64,000 nucleotides of DNA from Nitrosospira sp. Nl5 (GCF_900102495.1 NZ_FMVQ01000005.1:1-64000); one strand, 5' to 3'; shown: positions 27,917-36,725, numbered from the stretch's first letter. Made by a program: numbers and translations. Notes: a model not told the origin generated them from the sequence alone.

Positions 27917-29449
27917 CTATACCTGCGGGTGAGCCCGCTCCAGCTTGCTGTGCAATTTATTGAGCGCACTAAGGTAGGCTTTGGCGGATGCCACCACAAT
28001 GTCGGTATCCGCGCCATGGCCATTGACGATGCGGCCGGATTTTTGCAATCGCACTGTCACCTCACCCTGTGAATCCGTGCCGCTGGTGATGGCATTAACT
28101 GAAAATAATTGTAACTCGGCGCCACTTGCCAGAATTTTCTCGATGGCCCGAAAGGTGGCGTCCACGGGTCCGCTGCCGTCCGACTCGGCACGCGATTCCT
28201 TGCCTTCCTCGGCAATTACGATATGGGCATATGGCGTTTCGCCGGTTTCGCTATGCGCAATCAGAGACAGAAGCTTGTAGTGTTCCTGCAAGGCCATGGC
28301 ATCATCTGAAACCAATGCATGCAGGTCTTCATCGAAGATATCATGCTTCTTGTCGGCCAATTCCTTGAAACGCATGAATGTCGTATTCAGCACTTCCTCT
28401 GATTCCAGTCCGATACCCAACTCCGCCAGCCGGCTGCGAAAAGCATTGCGCCCGGAATGCTTGCCAAGCAGCAGTTTGTTGGCACCCCAGCCAACATCCT
28501 CGGCGCGCATGATTTCATACGTTTCGCGGTGTTTAAGTACACCATCCTGATGTATGCCGGATTCATGGGCGAACGCGTTTGCGCCGACGATGGCCTTGTT
28601 CGGCTGCACCGGAAAGCCGGTAATGCCTGATACCAGCTTGCTCGCCGGGACGATATGAACGGCATCAACGCGGGTGTCGCAAGGGAAGTAATCCTGGCGC
28701 GTGCGTACCGCCATCACGATTTCCTCCAGCGAGGCATTACCGGCGCGCTCGCCTAACCCGTTTACGGTACATTCCACTTGCCGCGCACCGTGCATCACCG
28801 CTGACAGTGAATTGGCCACAGCCAAGCCCAGGTCATTATGGCAATGTACGGAGAACACCACCTTATCGGAATCAGGTATACATTCACGAAGCGTCTGGAT
28901 GAGCTTGCCAAATTGCTCCGGCATGGTGTAGCCAACGGTATCGGGAATATTCAACGTCCTGGCACCAGCATTGATGACTGCATCCAGCACGCGGCAGAGA
29001 AATGTTATATCGGAGCGGCCTGCATCCTCCGGAGAAAATTCCACGTCGTCTGTGTATTGGCGCGCCCATTTTACAGCTTTCACCGCCTGCTCTATGACTT
29101 GGTCAGGAGACATGCGCAGTTTCTTCTCCATGTGAATCGGAGAAGTGGCAATAAAAGTGTGAATACGTGCCGAACCAGCACCGCGCAAGGCCTCCCCGGC
29201 GCGCCTGATGTCGCCTTCCGTCGCCCGGGCAAGGCCGCACACCGTGCTTTCCTTAATCGCATCAGCTACCGCCTTCACCGCCTCAAAATCACCATTGGAA
29301 GCGGCCGGAAAGCCTGCCTCGATGACGTCCACGCGCATGCGTTCCAGTTGTTTCGCAATACGTACCTTTTCTTCCCTGGTCATGGATGCGCCCGGGCTCT
29401 GCTCACCATCACGCAACGTGGTATCAAAAATAATCAAATGATCTTTCAA
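27917..29449 (-). CDS. leuA: 2-isopropylmalate synthase
   Basis: A 510-residue enzyme joining acetyl-CoA and 2-oxoisovalerate, the first step of leucine synthesis. [16 protein letters not shown] holds the catalytic residues, and [14 protein letters not shown] supplies the metal-binding histidines. The C-terminal leucine-binding regulatory domain (about residues 390-510) is present. I chose a TTG at 29449 because GGAG sits six bases upstream and the protein then begins [15 protein letters not shown] as in relatives; an ATG at 29473 would add eight residues and lacks a ribosome binding site. leuA normally follows pssA in betaproteobacteria but is about 15 kb away here. Confidence 0.95.
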   Translation of the reverse strand: MKDHLIIFDTTLRDGEQSPGASMTREEKVRIAKQLERMRVDVIEAGFPAASNGDFEAVKAVADAIKESTVCGLARATEGDIRRAGEALRGAGSARIHTFIATSPIHMEKKLRMSPDQVIEQAVKAVKWARQYTDDVEFSPEDAGRSDITFLCRVLDAVINAGARTLNIPDTVGYTMPEQFGKLIQTLRECIPDSDKVVFSVHCHNDLGLAVANSLSAVMHGARQVECTVNGLGERAGNASLEEIVMAVRTRQDYFPCDTRVDAVHIVPASKLVSGITGFPVQPNKAIVGANAFAHESGIHQDGVLKHRETYEIMRAEDVGWGANKLLLGKHSGRNAFRSRLAELGIGLESEEVLNTTFMRFKELADKKHDIFDEDLHALVSDDAMALQEHYKLLSLIAHSETGETPYAHIVIAEEGKESRAESDGSGPVDATFRAIEKILASGAELQLFSVNAITSGTDSQGEVTVRLQKSGRIVNGHGADTDIVVASAKAYLSALNKLHSKLERAHPQV

Positions 29450-29492
29450 TGGCTTCTCCGTTTCAGAAAGCATGCTTAAGCTGTAATACAGA

Positions 29493-29512
29493 TTTCGGAA
29501 CAGGTTCCGAAA
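29493..29512. promoter_or_regulatory. Perfect inverted repeat upstream of leuA
   Basis: Arms TTTCGGAAC and GTTCCGAAA flank a 2-base centre, giving a 20-bp near-palindrome that lies 20-45 bp before the possible leuA start codons. There is no T-run, and the tiny loop argues against an RNA hairpin, so a protein-binding operator is the better reading. Confidence 0.5.
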
Positions 29513-29746
29513 GATAAAAACTTTTAAGGGGAGGTGTAATAGTTAGCGCGCGAAGCGCAGCAGCGGTCGTGCCAGAAACGGCGGATGGTATAAAAAGTGG
29601 AGCGGGAGAGTGTGTCGGGTCTGCTTCATGTGAGAAATATAAAGGGTTTCCCGGGTTCGCGCAACAGTTTCGGGGGAGTGATCGATTCGGGTTCATGCGC
29701 TCCAGATGGCCTCTACCAAAAAGGTACATTTCAGATAGTTTTACAA

Positions 29747-29938
29747 ATTCCTAATATCGAGATGGCATCAGTGCTAGCGGATCAACAAATCGGTGGAATA
29801 ATCCTCTGGATTCACGGGGCAATGATGAGCGCGAACGGCGTGTTACTAATATTTCGCAAAAACCAGCCCTCATCGATTGAAAGGGAACCACTACCACTTA
29901 CTGATGCAGCAGCGGAGGTCGACAAAAATTGGGTGTAG
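29747..29938 (+). pseudogene. Remnant resembling the C-terminus of a caa3 oxidase assembly factor (CtaG-like)
   Basis: About 63 codons on the + strand include SVLADQQIGGIILWIHGAMM, close to the last membrane helix of CtaG/caa3 assembly proteins (DQQLGGLIMWVPGG pattern). The rest of such a protein (about 250 residues) is not found upstream. The open frame can be extended to 29597, but those residues do not look family-like. I read it as the surviving 3' end of a deleted gene. The assignment rests on one short motif and is tentative. Confidence 0.4.
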
Positions 29939-30019
29939 GGAAGGTCCGGCTCGACGCTTCGAAACTGACTTTCGGCGAGAAGCCCATATGCCGCGTCATA
30001 TGGATTTTCTACCAGGTAA

Positions 30020-30331
30020 CTAAACGCCACCGCAGGTATCGAAATTAAATAGAACGCCTGTAGCGCATCTGGCATCTGGTACGGCAGGAGCATCGCCATA
30101 CTGCTGAAACAGCGGTTCGATCCCGACCTCGATCCGCCAGATATCCCGAACAACGCCTCTGACATTATCGGCATTGGACTCTGGCGCCTCGACAACATAC
30201 TTGAGGCCGTGCGACTTCTGATACGAGTACTCCGTATCGTCATGCGTCGGCTCCTCCATTGGGGCGTTACGAATCTGATCTTGAATAGCACGTAGATCGA
30301 ATTCGCTGTGGAAAGGAAAATTGGGATTCAT
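30020..30331 (-). CDS. Hypothetical protein, possibly frameshifted
   Basis: A 103-residue frame whose ATG follows AGGA at a good distance, 60 bp after the VOC gene on the same strand. It starts MNPNFPFHSEFDLRAIQDQI, with no signal peptide. After about residue 78 (IEPLFQQYG) the sequence becomes Ala/Cys-rich and unconvincing. Meanwhile the neighbouring frame reads MPDALQAFYLISIPAVAFSY and continues to 29812. A frameshift near 30095 would join the two into a longer protein. I do not recognise the family. The 3' part would overlap the CtaG-like remnant on the other strand, so at most one of the two readings holds there. Confidence 0.4.
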   Translation of the reverse strand: MNPNFPFHSEFDLRAIQDQIRNAPMEEPTHDDTEYSYQKSHGLKYVVEAPESNADNVRGVVRDIWRIEVGIEPLFQQYGDAPAVPDARCATGVLFNFDTCGGV

Positions 30332-30391
30332 TAATCTATCCTGCTGTCCCTGAAGTGGATCAAGCTTCGCAGACCTCTACGTATTCCCGAT

Positions 30392-30838
30392 TTACGACTC
30401 GATTCCTTTCTTGCGCAGTTCCGCTCGCGCCTCTTCGCTCTTGTCCAGGTCAAGCCCCATGAACTTTAGCACGGCGGGCGTCTTTGTGAATTGCAGATCG
30501 CGGTATTCGACCACTTGAATGCGATTGCCCCACGGATCGAGGAAGTCGAGGGTAGTGTCTCCCAAAATCGTCGCTCCCGCCGCTTTGGCGAGCTCCCGTA
30601 CTTGGGAACGGTCATCGACGACGAGACCGAAATGCCTGTCATCGTCTGCGCTCTGCGATCGCCCTTCGGTCAGAGCGATGAACTGGTCGCCCATGTCAAT
30701 GAAGGCAGCGTGTTGGCCACGACCCCGCAACTTGAATGAAAAGATGCGAGCATAAAAAGCCAACGCCTCCTCGATATCTCCGACCTCTAACGCGATGTGA
30801 TTGATGCCGACCATGCGTGGCTTCGTTTTCTCGTTCAT
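30392..30838 (-). CDS. VOC-superfamily protein (glyoxalase/dioxygenase fold)
   Basis: A 148-residue vicinal-oxygen-chelate protein made of two beta-alpha-beta-beta-beta units. INHIALEVGDIEEALAFYARIF opens the fold with a metal-ligand-like His. DRHFGLVVDD begins the second unit, and FLDPWGNRIQVVEY holds the usual late Glu. Typical members are glyoxalases, resistance proteins or ring-cleaving dioxygenases; the exact activity cannot be told. It follows the thiamine-diphosphate enzyme on the same strand after 290 bp that hold no convincing gene. Confidence 0.85.
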   Translation of the reverse strand: MNEKTKPRMVGINHIALEVGDIEEALAFYARIFSFKLRGRGQHAAFIDMGDQFIALTEGRSQSADDDRHFGLVVDDRSQVRELAKAAGATILGDTTLDFLDPWGNRIQVVEYRDLQFTKTPAVLKFMGLDLDKSEEARAELRKKGIES

Positions 30839-31128
30839 GCTGTTTCCCCAAATGATGACGCTGGTTTTATTGAGAAGAGAAAAGTTTTTGCTTGTCTATC
30901 TTACGTGTGCCATTTTCTTCTTGGTCCCCGATAAACCACCGGGCATAACTTTGCCGTCGATTCTGTACAGCATTCTGTGTTTTTGGGGATTGCTTGCGAA
31001 ATTCCGTTTCAATATAGATCATTTCAATCTGTAGGCCTCGCCAGATATCCATCACCGATTGCCCAACGTCTCTGGCCTGCGAATTTATGTCATGATAGTC
31101 GTAGCCGATGTACGCATTCTTGGCGCCG

Positions 31129-32895
31129 CTACGCAAAAATCTGTTTAACCAATTGTTTGATGACGCCGGCCGAGTCCGAGTCGCCTTGCAGCATTGCGGA
31201 CGCATACGCTTTTGCTTGTTTGAACGTAACATGTGGCGGCAGCGGCGGTACGTCCGGGTCGGTGTACGCTTCGAGCACCACTGGCCGATCTGTGTTTAGA
31301 GCATGATCCCAGGCTCTGCCCACATCTTCGGCCCGGTCAACACGGACGCCATGGAGCCCGATTAATTCGGCGTAACGCGCATAGGGAAAATCCGGTACAT
31401 CCTGCGACGCGTTGAACTTCGGGTCACCTTCCGTAACCCGCTGTTCCCATGTCACCAGATTCAAATCACGGTTGTTGAGGACCATTACGATCAAATGCGG
31501 GTCACTCCAGCGCCGCCAGTATTTGGCGATGGTGATGAGTTCGTTCATGCCGTTCATTTGCATCGCGCCGTCTCCGACCAGGGAGATCACCGTCCGCTTT
31601 GGATGCGCAAATTTCGCCGCGATTGCATACGGCACCCCCGATCCCATTGTCGCAAGGCCGCCTGAAAGCGAGGCCATCATGCCCTGGCGTATTTTCAGGT
31701 TCTGCGCATACCAGTTAGCTGAAGAACCTGAATCGCAAGTGAGAATGCAATTATCTGGCAGGCGCGAAGATAACTCCCAGAATACCCTTTGCGGATTGAT
31801 TGGGTTGGCCGACTCCGTCGCCCGCGCTTCCAGGGTTTTCCACCACTCCGCAACATTTTTTTCAATTCGTTCGCGCCACGCGCGATCGTTTTTTTGTTTC
31901 AATAATGGGATCAGAAGTCTTAAGGTCTGTGCGCTATCACCCACTAAATTCACTTCCATCGGATAGCGAATACTTATCATCCGGCCATTGATGTCAATTT
32001 GTACCCCGCGCGCCTGGCCTTCTTCGGGCAGGAATTCGGAATAGGGGAAGCTCGACCCGATCATCAGCAGCGTATCGCATCCGGTCATCATCTCGTAGCT
32101 GGGTTTAGTGCCAAGCAAGCCAATCGAGCCCGTCACATATGGCAATTCGTCGGAAACGGCGGCCTTTCCCAGCAACGCTTTGGCGATTCCGGCGCCGAGC
32201 AGATCGGCCACCTTGATAACCTCAGCCGTGGCATTCAATGCGCCCGCGCCAATCAATATAGCGACCTTCGATCCAGCGTTAAGCGTATCAGCCGCCCGGT
32301 GCAGCTCGTCGGCCCACGGAACGACCCGCGGTGCCTTATAACCAATTCCCGAATGCACGGTGCCGTGCTCGTGCGGCGGCTGCTCAGCATCCATTTCCTG
32401 AATGTCGTTGGGTATGATGATGCAACATACGTTGCGTTCAGCCTGAGCAATGCGCATGGCGCGATCGACAATATGGCGTATCTGGGAAGGTGTCGATACC
32501 ATATGCACGTATTCATGCGCGACATCTTTGAACAACGAGATAAGGTCGATTTCCTGCTGATAGTTGCCGCCGAGAGCAGCACGTTTCTGCTGCCCGACAA
32601 TCGCCACAACCGGCTGGTGATCGAGCTTGGCGTCATACAGGCCATTGAGTAGATGAATGGCGCCGGGGCCGGAGGTGGCGATACATACGCCGACTTCTCC
32701 GGTAAACTTGGCGTGAGCACATGCCATCAACGCTGCCATTTCTTCATGCCGAACCTGGATAAAATCGAGTTCGGCGGAAGTGCGGTTCAGGGCACCCATT
32801 ACTCCGTTGATGCCGTCGCCTGGATAACCAAATATCCGTCTGACTCCCCATTCAGACAGACGCCGCACTAGAAAGTCACTGACATTCTCCTTCAT
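31129..32895 (-). CDS. Thiamine-diphosphate enzyme, pyruvate oxidase-like
   Basis: A 588-residue member of the acetolactate synthase/pyruvate oxidase superfamily. FGYPGDGINGVMGAL and VRHEEMAALMACAHAKFTG near the N-terminus form the Pyr domain with its catalytic Glu. SLVGDGAMQMNGMNELITI is the ThDP/Mg motif in the C-terminal domain. It is closer to PoxB-type oxidases (pyruvate to acetate and CO2, reducing quinone) than to IlvI. The membrane-binding C-terminal helix of PoxB is not evident. AGGAG eight bases upstream decides the ATG at 32895; the frame is open to 33015. The chromosome also carries a true IlvI at 47691-49394. Confidence 0.85.
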   Translation of the reverse strand: MKENVSDFLVRRLSEWGVRRIFGYPGDGINGVMGALNRTSAELDFIQVRHEEMAALMACAHAKFTGEVGVCIATSGPGAIHLLNGLYDAKLDHQPVVAIVGQQKRAALGGNYQQEIDLISLFKDVAHEYVHMVSTPSQIRHIVDRAMRIAQAERNVCCIIIPNDIQEMDAEQPPHEHGTVHSGIGYKAPRVVPWADELHRAADTLNAGSKVAILIGAGALNATAEVIKVADLLGAGIAKALLGKAAVSDELPYVTGSIGLLGTKPSYEMMTGCDTLLMIGSSFPYSEFLPEEGQARGVQIDINGRMISIRYPMEVNLVGDSAQTLRLLIPLLKQKNDRAWRERIEKNVAEWWKTLEARATESANPINPQRVFWELSSRLPDNCILTCDSGSSANWYAQNLKIRQGMMASLSGGLATMGSGVPYAIAAKFAHPKRTVISLVGDGAMQMNGMNELITIAKYWRRWSDPHLIVMVLNNRDLNLVTWEQRVTEGDPKFNASQDVPDFPYARYAELIGLHGVRVDRAEDVGRAWDHALNTDRPVVLEAYTDPDVPPLPPHVTFKQAKAYASAMLQGDSDSAGVIKQLVKQIFA

Positions 32896-33387
32896 TGCGC
32901 AATCTCCTGTTCGATCTTGCGGTCTGTATGAGCGTCTGACGCCGCCCCACCCGTTTTGACTTTCGAGGCGGTATACGCGTTGCAATCCTGTTGTTCGTTT
33001 CTTTCCAACAAGCAATAAGACACGCGGCTTGCCGCGGATGTACAGATACTACGCCGCATGACTCATGTTTCTGTGCGCTAACACACTTACAATTTTTCAC
33101 GATTGGCAAGTATCCGGTATCGGGTTGACTCGTTTCGGCCGCCTTGACGACACGCAGTTCGGGTTTATGAATTAGCGGGAGCGGGAAGAGGCGTCACGTA
33201 GGTGAGGGAGGGCCTTCAGCAATTCCACTCGACTGGCCTCACCTGATACCGGGACGAAATGGTATCCAGGAGAATCAGGCTCCTGGCTATAAACCGCCGG
33301 AATCTGTACGAGGGAAATATCGGGAGATGCATCACCCCAGGCAGGTCTCGACCTGCCTGGAAGCGAATACAAGGAGGATATGGACTG
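32896..33387. other. Intergenic region between the OprO/P porin and the ThDP enzyme
   Basis: This 492-bp stretch contains the ThDP-enzyme promoter (- strand) and a hairpin after the porin gene (33337-33360). Short open frames are present on both strands but none has a ribosome binding site or recognisable features. Confidence 0.5.
33337..33360. terminator. Hairpin downstream of the OprO/P porin
   Basis: Perfect 10-bp arms CCAGGCAGGT and ACCTGCCTGG enclose the tetraloop CTCG, 27 bp after the porin stop on the - strand. No U-run follows, so it may protect the 3' end or act with Rho and not be a classic intrinsic terminator. Confidence 0.55.
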
Positions 33388-35019
33388 CTAGAAAGCGACC
33401 TGATATTGCAAGACGAACTGTCCCCTACTGGAGGTTTTGACGATATCGCCCGCTGCGTTCGCATTGAATATGGGTCTGTTCTGGTAGTCAAAAGTGATCT
33501 TGCTGTTATGCCCCTTTAACAACCAGTTTACCCCGCCGTTAAATACGTTCATTTGATCATGCAGGCGTTGCCAGTTAGCGCTTGTCAGAGAAGCGTAGAG
33601 CTGGAGCTGGCCATTATTTCCCGGAATTAAATCTTTCGGCAATAAGTAACCGATCTGGGAATACCACATTTCACCTGTGCCAAACATCGGATAGGTGTTA
33701 CCGGCCCCGTTGAAACTTCCCATCGCGCCAACGCCATTGGCGGAGTTCTGCCCATTCCCATTGTTCCGAATATAATTCGGGCCATAGTCGTAGACGAAAT
33801 AACCGATATAGGCAGAGACTGCCGTTTCCTTCACCTTATCCACCGCGGCGTCCAGGTAGCCGGCAACCGACCAGTGGGTCATATCATGATACTGGGCATT
33901 TGCCGGCGAGGTGCCGGTCCACATGGCATTTTTCTCGGTGATAAAGCCAGCTTCCAGATTCAATATGTCCTTCTTGCCTAGATAGGTTCCCTGCATGTAG
34001 TCGTTTGTCATCGGCTCCGTGTCCCAGAAGTTCCAGTAAAACATGCCTCCGTATTGTTTTTTATGCCCAACCTGGGCGAAATCGGAAATGGTTGGCGAAA
34101 TGGCGCCACTATTTGCGATCCCATCTGTGGTGATCGGGAACGAGTCTTGCGCTGCTATCCGATAGCGGAACTTGCTGATCTGGCCACGGAGATAAACGCC
34201 CAACTGCCTGTTGAACAGTTGCGTCCTTTCCGTGCTGTACTGGCCTGCAATGGGGACATCCAGAGTCAGGATAGTACTTACGCTGGGGGAGCTGAAGCGG
34301 GAAAGACCATTGGCCATCGAAAGCCCACCACCCACTATCATCTGATGCCCTTGCGTCAGCCGCAGCTCAGCAAATGCATCGTGAAAATAGGGCATGGCTG
34401 CAATATGCCTGTTATCGTTCTGCTGAGACAGAAAATTGAAATTGTTTATCCCGTATTGGGTGTAAAAGTATACCCGGTCAGTGAGCTGCCCTTGCAATAC
34501 AAGACGGGTCCGGCGAAGACCGACATCGGTCGTGTCGTCTACGGGCTGGTCTTGTATGAGCGATCCCGGATTATTTTGCTCATACCGCCCCTGGATCTGG
34601 TTTAGCAGGCCAAATTTGATGTACTGGCTTCCGTCGCCATTAAGGTTGTATTTAAAGGGATCTTTTTCCTTCCAGTTTGCAAACCCAAATCCTCCCGGCT
34701 TCGCCGCAACGTCCTTTGGCTTTGCTGGAACGTCTCGAAGGAGGACACCCCCTTCCTTGCCAGTGGCCGGCGGCTCGCTTGAGGCAGTACTGGGCGCCGG
34801 TTTCCTGGGTGTATCCGGAACTTTCTCAAAAGACCCCATGCGTACCCGGCCTTCCCCAGGTTCCGAATAAATCTGCTTGGTCTTGGTATCGACAAATAAA
34901 TCGATGGTATAAGCTTTAGATGATGTTTCGGAATCCGGAGACGCTTGCTTATCCTGGGCATGCAGAGAAGTTGAGAATATACAACAACAGCATGCGATTA
35001 ACGAAAGACTGAGCTTCAT
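33388..35019 (-). CDS. Outer-membrane porin, OprO/OprP family
   Basis: A 543-residue beta-barrel protein. The signal peptide (MKLSLSLIACCCCIFSTSLHA) is followed by a long Pro/Lys-rich linker (to about residue 115), then a barrel starting YIKFGLLNQIQGRYEQ and ending FVLQYQVAF with terminal Phe. RRTRLVLQGQLTDRVYFYTQYG is the characteristic porin O/P block. Pseudomonas members are phosphate- and polyphosphate-selective and PhoB-regulated; upstream TGTCA repeats hint at a similar link here. It is unrelated in sequence to the BBP2 porins. Confidence 0.82.
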   Translation of the reverse strand: MKLSLSLIACCCCIFSTSLHAQDKQASPDSETSSKAYTIDLFVDTKTKQIYSEPGEGRVRMGSFEKVPDTPRKPAPSTASSEPPATGKEGGVLLRDVPAKPKDVAAKPGGFGFANWKEKDPFKYNLNGDGSQYIKFGLLNQIQGRYEQNNPGSLIQDQPVDDTTDVGLRRTRLVLQGQLTDRVYFYTQYGINNFNFLSQQNDNRHIAAMPYFHDAFAELRLTQGHQMIVGGGLSMANGLSRFSSPSVSTILTLDVPIAGQYSTERTQLFNRQLGVYLRGQISKFRYRIAAQDSFPITTDGIANSGAISPTISDFAQVGHKKQYGGMFYWNFWDTEPMTNDYMQGTYLGKKDILNLEAGFITEKNAMWTGTSPANAQYHDMTHWSVAGYLDAAVDKVKETAVSAYIGYFVYDYGPNYIRNNGNGQNSANGVGAMGSFNGAGNTYPMFGTGEMWYSQIGYLLPKDLIPGNNGQLQLYASLTSANWQRLHDQMNVFNGGVNWLLKGHNSKITFDYQNRPIFNANAAGDIVKTSSRGQFVLQYQVAF

Positions 35020-35542
35020 TAAATATACTCCGCTTTAAGAAGATTGAGGCTGAAATGTGAGAACAAAGAATATTTAAATTGAGTAAGGGAACTTTTGCGT
35101 TCCCGTTTTTAATTACTTCTAAGATTTTTTGCTTACCAGAAAAATAACACGGTAAAGGTCAAGAAAATGTCATGTGCAGGTGAAAATTCGGTGATTCGTT
35201 TGTCATTAAAATGTCAGGTATAGGTCAATAATTCGTGAAGGTATACCCCATGGGTTTATGCCGTCATTCTTTTTTTAGGATTGAGTAGCCGATGGACGCC
35301 AAGCAGGACGTTATGACGCTAGGATTTGGATGCGGCAGGGGTGGCCGTAGGGCACTTTAGATAAAAATAGAATGGAGTGCGGCAATTCCGAATGTCATGA
35401 ATCCGGCCCTCGCCGCTCATTTTTAAGGTGGGCACGATGGCCTGTAAGGGTATTTTCTCCCCGCCTGAATTTCATTTCCCTGGAGGGGAGCGTTGCAGGA
35501 GTTCTAAGACGCATGGTGCATTACTGGCAATACCTTGGAATA
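35020..35542. other. Upstream region of the OprO/P porin
   Basis: AT-rich promoter DNA near 35020-35250 holds the TGTCA-type repeats listed separately. Beyond that, to 35542, no gene is seen; a short + strand open frame starting at 35372 runs into the dehydrogenase-like remnant. Confidence 0.5.
35200..35217 (+). promoter_or_regulatory. Pho-box-like direct repeat near the OprO/P porin
   Basis: TTGTCATTAAAATGTCAG matches the 18-bp Pho box (CTGTCATAWAWCTGTCAY) at about 14 positions, and another TGTCAT lies at 35169-35174. It points along the + strand, away from the porin that begins 181 bp to the left. Its role in porin control is therefore uncertain. Confidence 0.3.
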
Positions 35543-35617
35543 ATGCGCGCGGTAGTGTCATACGAAGGACCGTACGAAGTCAGGATCCGGGCAGATAAAT
35601 ATGTTTATCTTGAGTGA
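35543..35617 (+). pseudogene. Remnant resembling the N-terminus of a zinc-dependent alcohol dehydrogenase
   Basis: Twenty-four codons read MRAVVSYEGPYEVRIRADKY and stop soon after. The opening MRAVV-x-x-GP-x-x-V-x-V pattern is that of the GroES-like domain of zinc alcohol and formaldehyde dehydrogenases. Nothing of the remaining 350 residues follows. This is a guess from a very short motif. Confidence 0.3.
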
Positions 35618-35833
35618 CTGGCGCGCGCAATCACCTATGAAGGCTCTTTCGTAAATTCTTGGGAAGGTGCGAAGCTTTTACGGGGGGTTGGGCTAGCGAT
35701 TTCTAAGACATGATCGATCGGGGTGTCATTATTCCATGGAATCCCGCTGATAGGCAGAATGCTAAAGTCATAGGCGAGCTCCTTGTGTCACGAACTCCGT
35801 ACACGTGGTTCTATTTATTTTCCGTCAAATCTT

Positions 35834-36253
35834 CTATCCACCCCCGGCTCCTCCCGCCGAGATATTGGTATCCACATCCGGGTCAGGTCCCGGAGGCCTG
35901 TCCGGTCCGTAAAAGAGCTTCATAATTCTGCGGAGAAAGCTTTTCTGCTCCGGGGCAGGTTGCTCGCACGCGTCAGCCTCCTGCTCTTCACAGTCCTCGT
36001 TGGGCGAAACGTCAGCCCCGAGCTGGTCGGGCGCATCACCATCCTTCTTTGCCGGCGTATTCTTCTGTTCTCCCGGGGAATTTTCTCTTCCAGACTGCGC
36101 CGCCTTAGGACCAGGTGTTTCAGGCGTCGAAGCGCTGTCTTTCCCTACCTTGTCACTCTGTGCGTGGGACACGCCCGCAGCGGCGAAAATCAGGATACCG
36201 GCAAGTACCACCGACCGAGCTAAGGCGCGTGGAAGGATGTCAGTATGTTTCAT
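35834..36253 (-). CDS. Small secreted protein with conserved Gly/Pro C-terminus (copy 2 of tandem pair)
   Basis: A 139-residue protein of unknown family. It has a signal peptide (MKHTDILPRALARSVV...SHAQ, cleavage near 31-32) and a low-complexity middle rich in Pro, Gln, Lys, Glu and Asp with a CEEQEADAC pair. The C-terminal 40 residues are SFLRRIMKLFYGPDRPPGP, then NISAGGAGGG. The neighbouring gene at 36333 encodes a paralogue that shares the signal peptide and C-terminus but not the middle. The second gene starts 79 bp after the first on the same strand. I see no membrane anchor or PEP-CTERM signal. The C-terminus may be a sorting, binding or processing element. Confidence 0.7.
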   Translation of the reverse strand: MKHTDILPRALARSVVLAGILIFAAAGVSHAQSDKVGKDSASTPETPGPKAAQSGRENSPGEQKNTPAKKDGDAPDQLGADVSPNEDCEEQEADACEQPAPEQKSFLRRIMKLFYGPDRPPGPDPDVDTNISAGGAGGG

Positions 36254-36332
36254 GATAATCTCCTGCCATTCTTCAGCGGAAGAGCAAAATGAGGCGACGA
36301 AAAGCTGCCCTAATTGTTACCAGAATGCGGAA

Positions 36333-36725
36333 TTAGCCTCCCGCACCGCCCGCTGAGATATTTTCGTCCATGTCCTTGTTCGGTCCAGGGGGCGTATCCG
36401 GTCCGTAAAAAATCCTTATGACTTTGCAGAGAAAGCTTTCCTGGTCGGGTGTGGAGTATCTGCACGATCCCGATTTTCTTCCCTCCGATGACCAGCCTGA
36501 TGACGAATTCGCCTGATCAGGCGTGTCTGGCGCGGAGGCGGAGCTGCGATCTTGCGGTGGTGCGTTTCCTTTGGCAGCGTCTCCCTGGCCCTGACCTGAT
36601 ACTGGGGCGCCTCCCTGCTCTCCCGCGCGGGTTTGTGCATGTGCCACGCTTACCGCGCCAAGAATGATGCTGGCAAGTATCACAGATCGGGCTGCAAAGC
36701 TTTTCAGTGTGAGAGTGTGTTTCAT
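36333..36725 (-). CDS. Small secreted protein with conserved Gly/Pro C-terminus (copy 1 of tandem pair)
   Basis: A 130-residue paralogue of the protein encoded at 35834-36253. The start MKHTLTLKSFAARSVILASI opens a signal peptide ending AHAQ; a longer frame to 36818 lacks a signal and is less likely. The middle is Gly/Gln/Ser-rich. The C-terminus reads SFLCKVIRIFYGPDTPPGP, then ENISAGGAGG, nearly matching its neighbour. Two cysteines (in SGSCRY and SFLCKV) could form a disulfide. It lies downstream of the PEP-CTERM carbonic anhydrase on the same strand, with a 417-bp gap. No function is known to me. Confidence 0.7.
   Translation of the reverse strand: MKHTLTLKSFAARSVILASIILGAVSVAHAQTRAGEQGGAPVSGQGQGDAAKGNAPPQDRSSASAPDTPDQANSSSGWSSEGRKSGSCRYSTPDQESFLCKVIRIFYGPDTPPGPNKDMDENISAGGAGG

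Noticed and set aside
30867-31232. A 121-codon - strand frame after the ThDP enzyme (contains VMDIWRGLQIEMIYIE)
   Set aside because: Its first 35 codons overlap the 3' end of the ThDP enzyme, there is no ribosome binding site, and no usable start lies beyond the overlap. A weak likeness (DIWR) to the frame at 30020-30331 is too short to build on.
35783-36223. A 146-codon + strand frame opposite the small secreted protein gene
   Set aside because: The opposite strand has a signal peptide and a paralogue next door; this frame is very Arg/Leu/Ser-rich, as expected of an antisense shadow.
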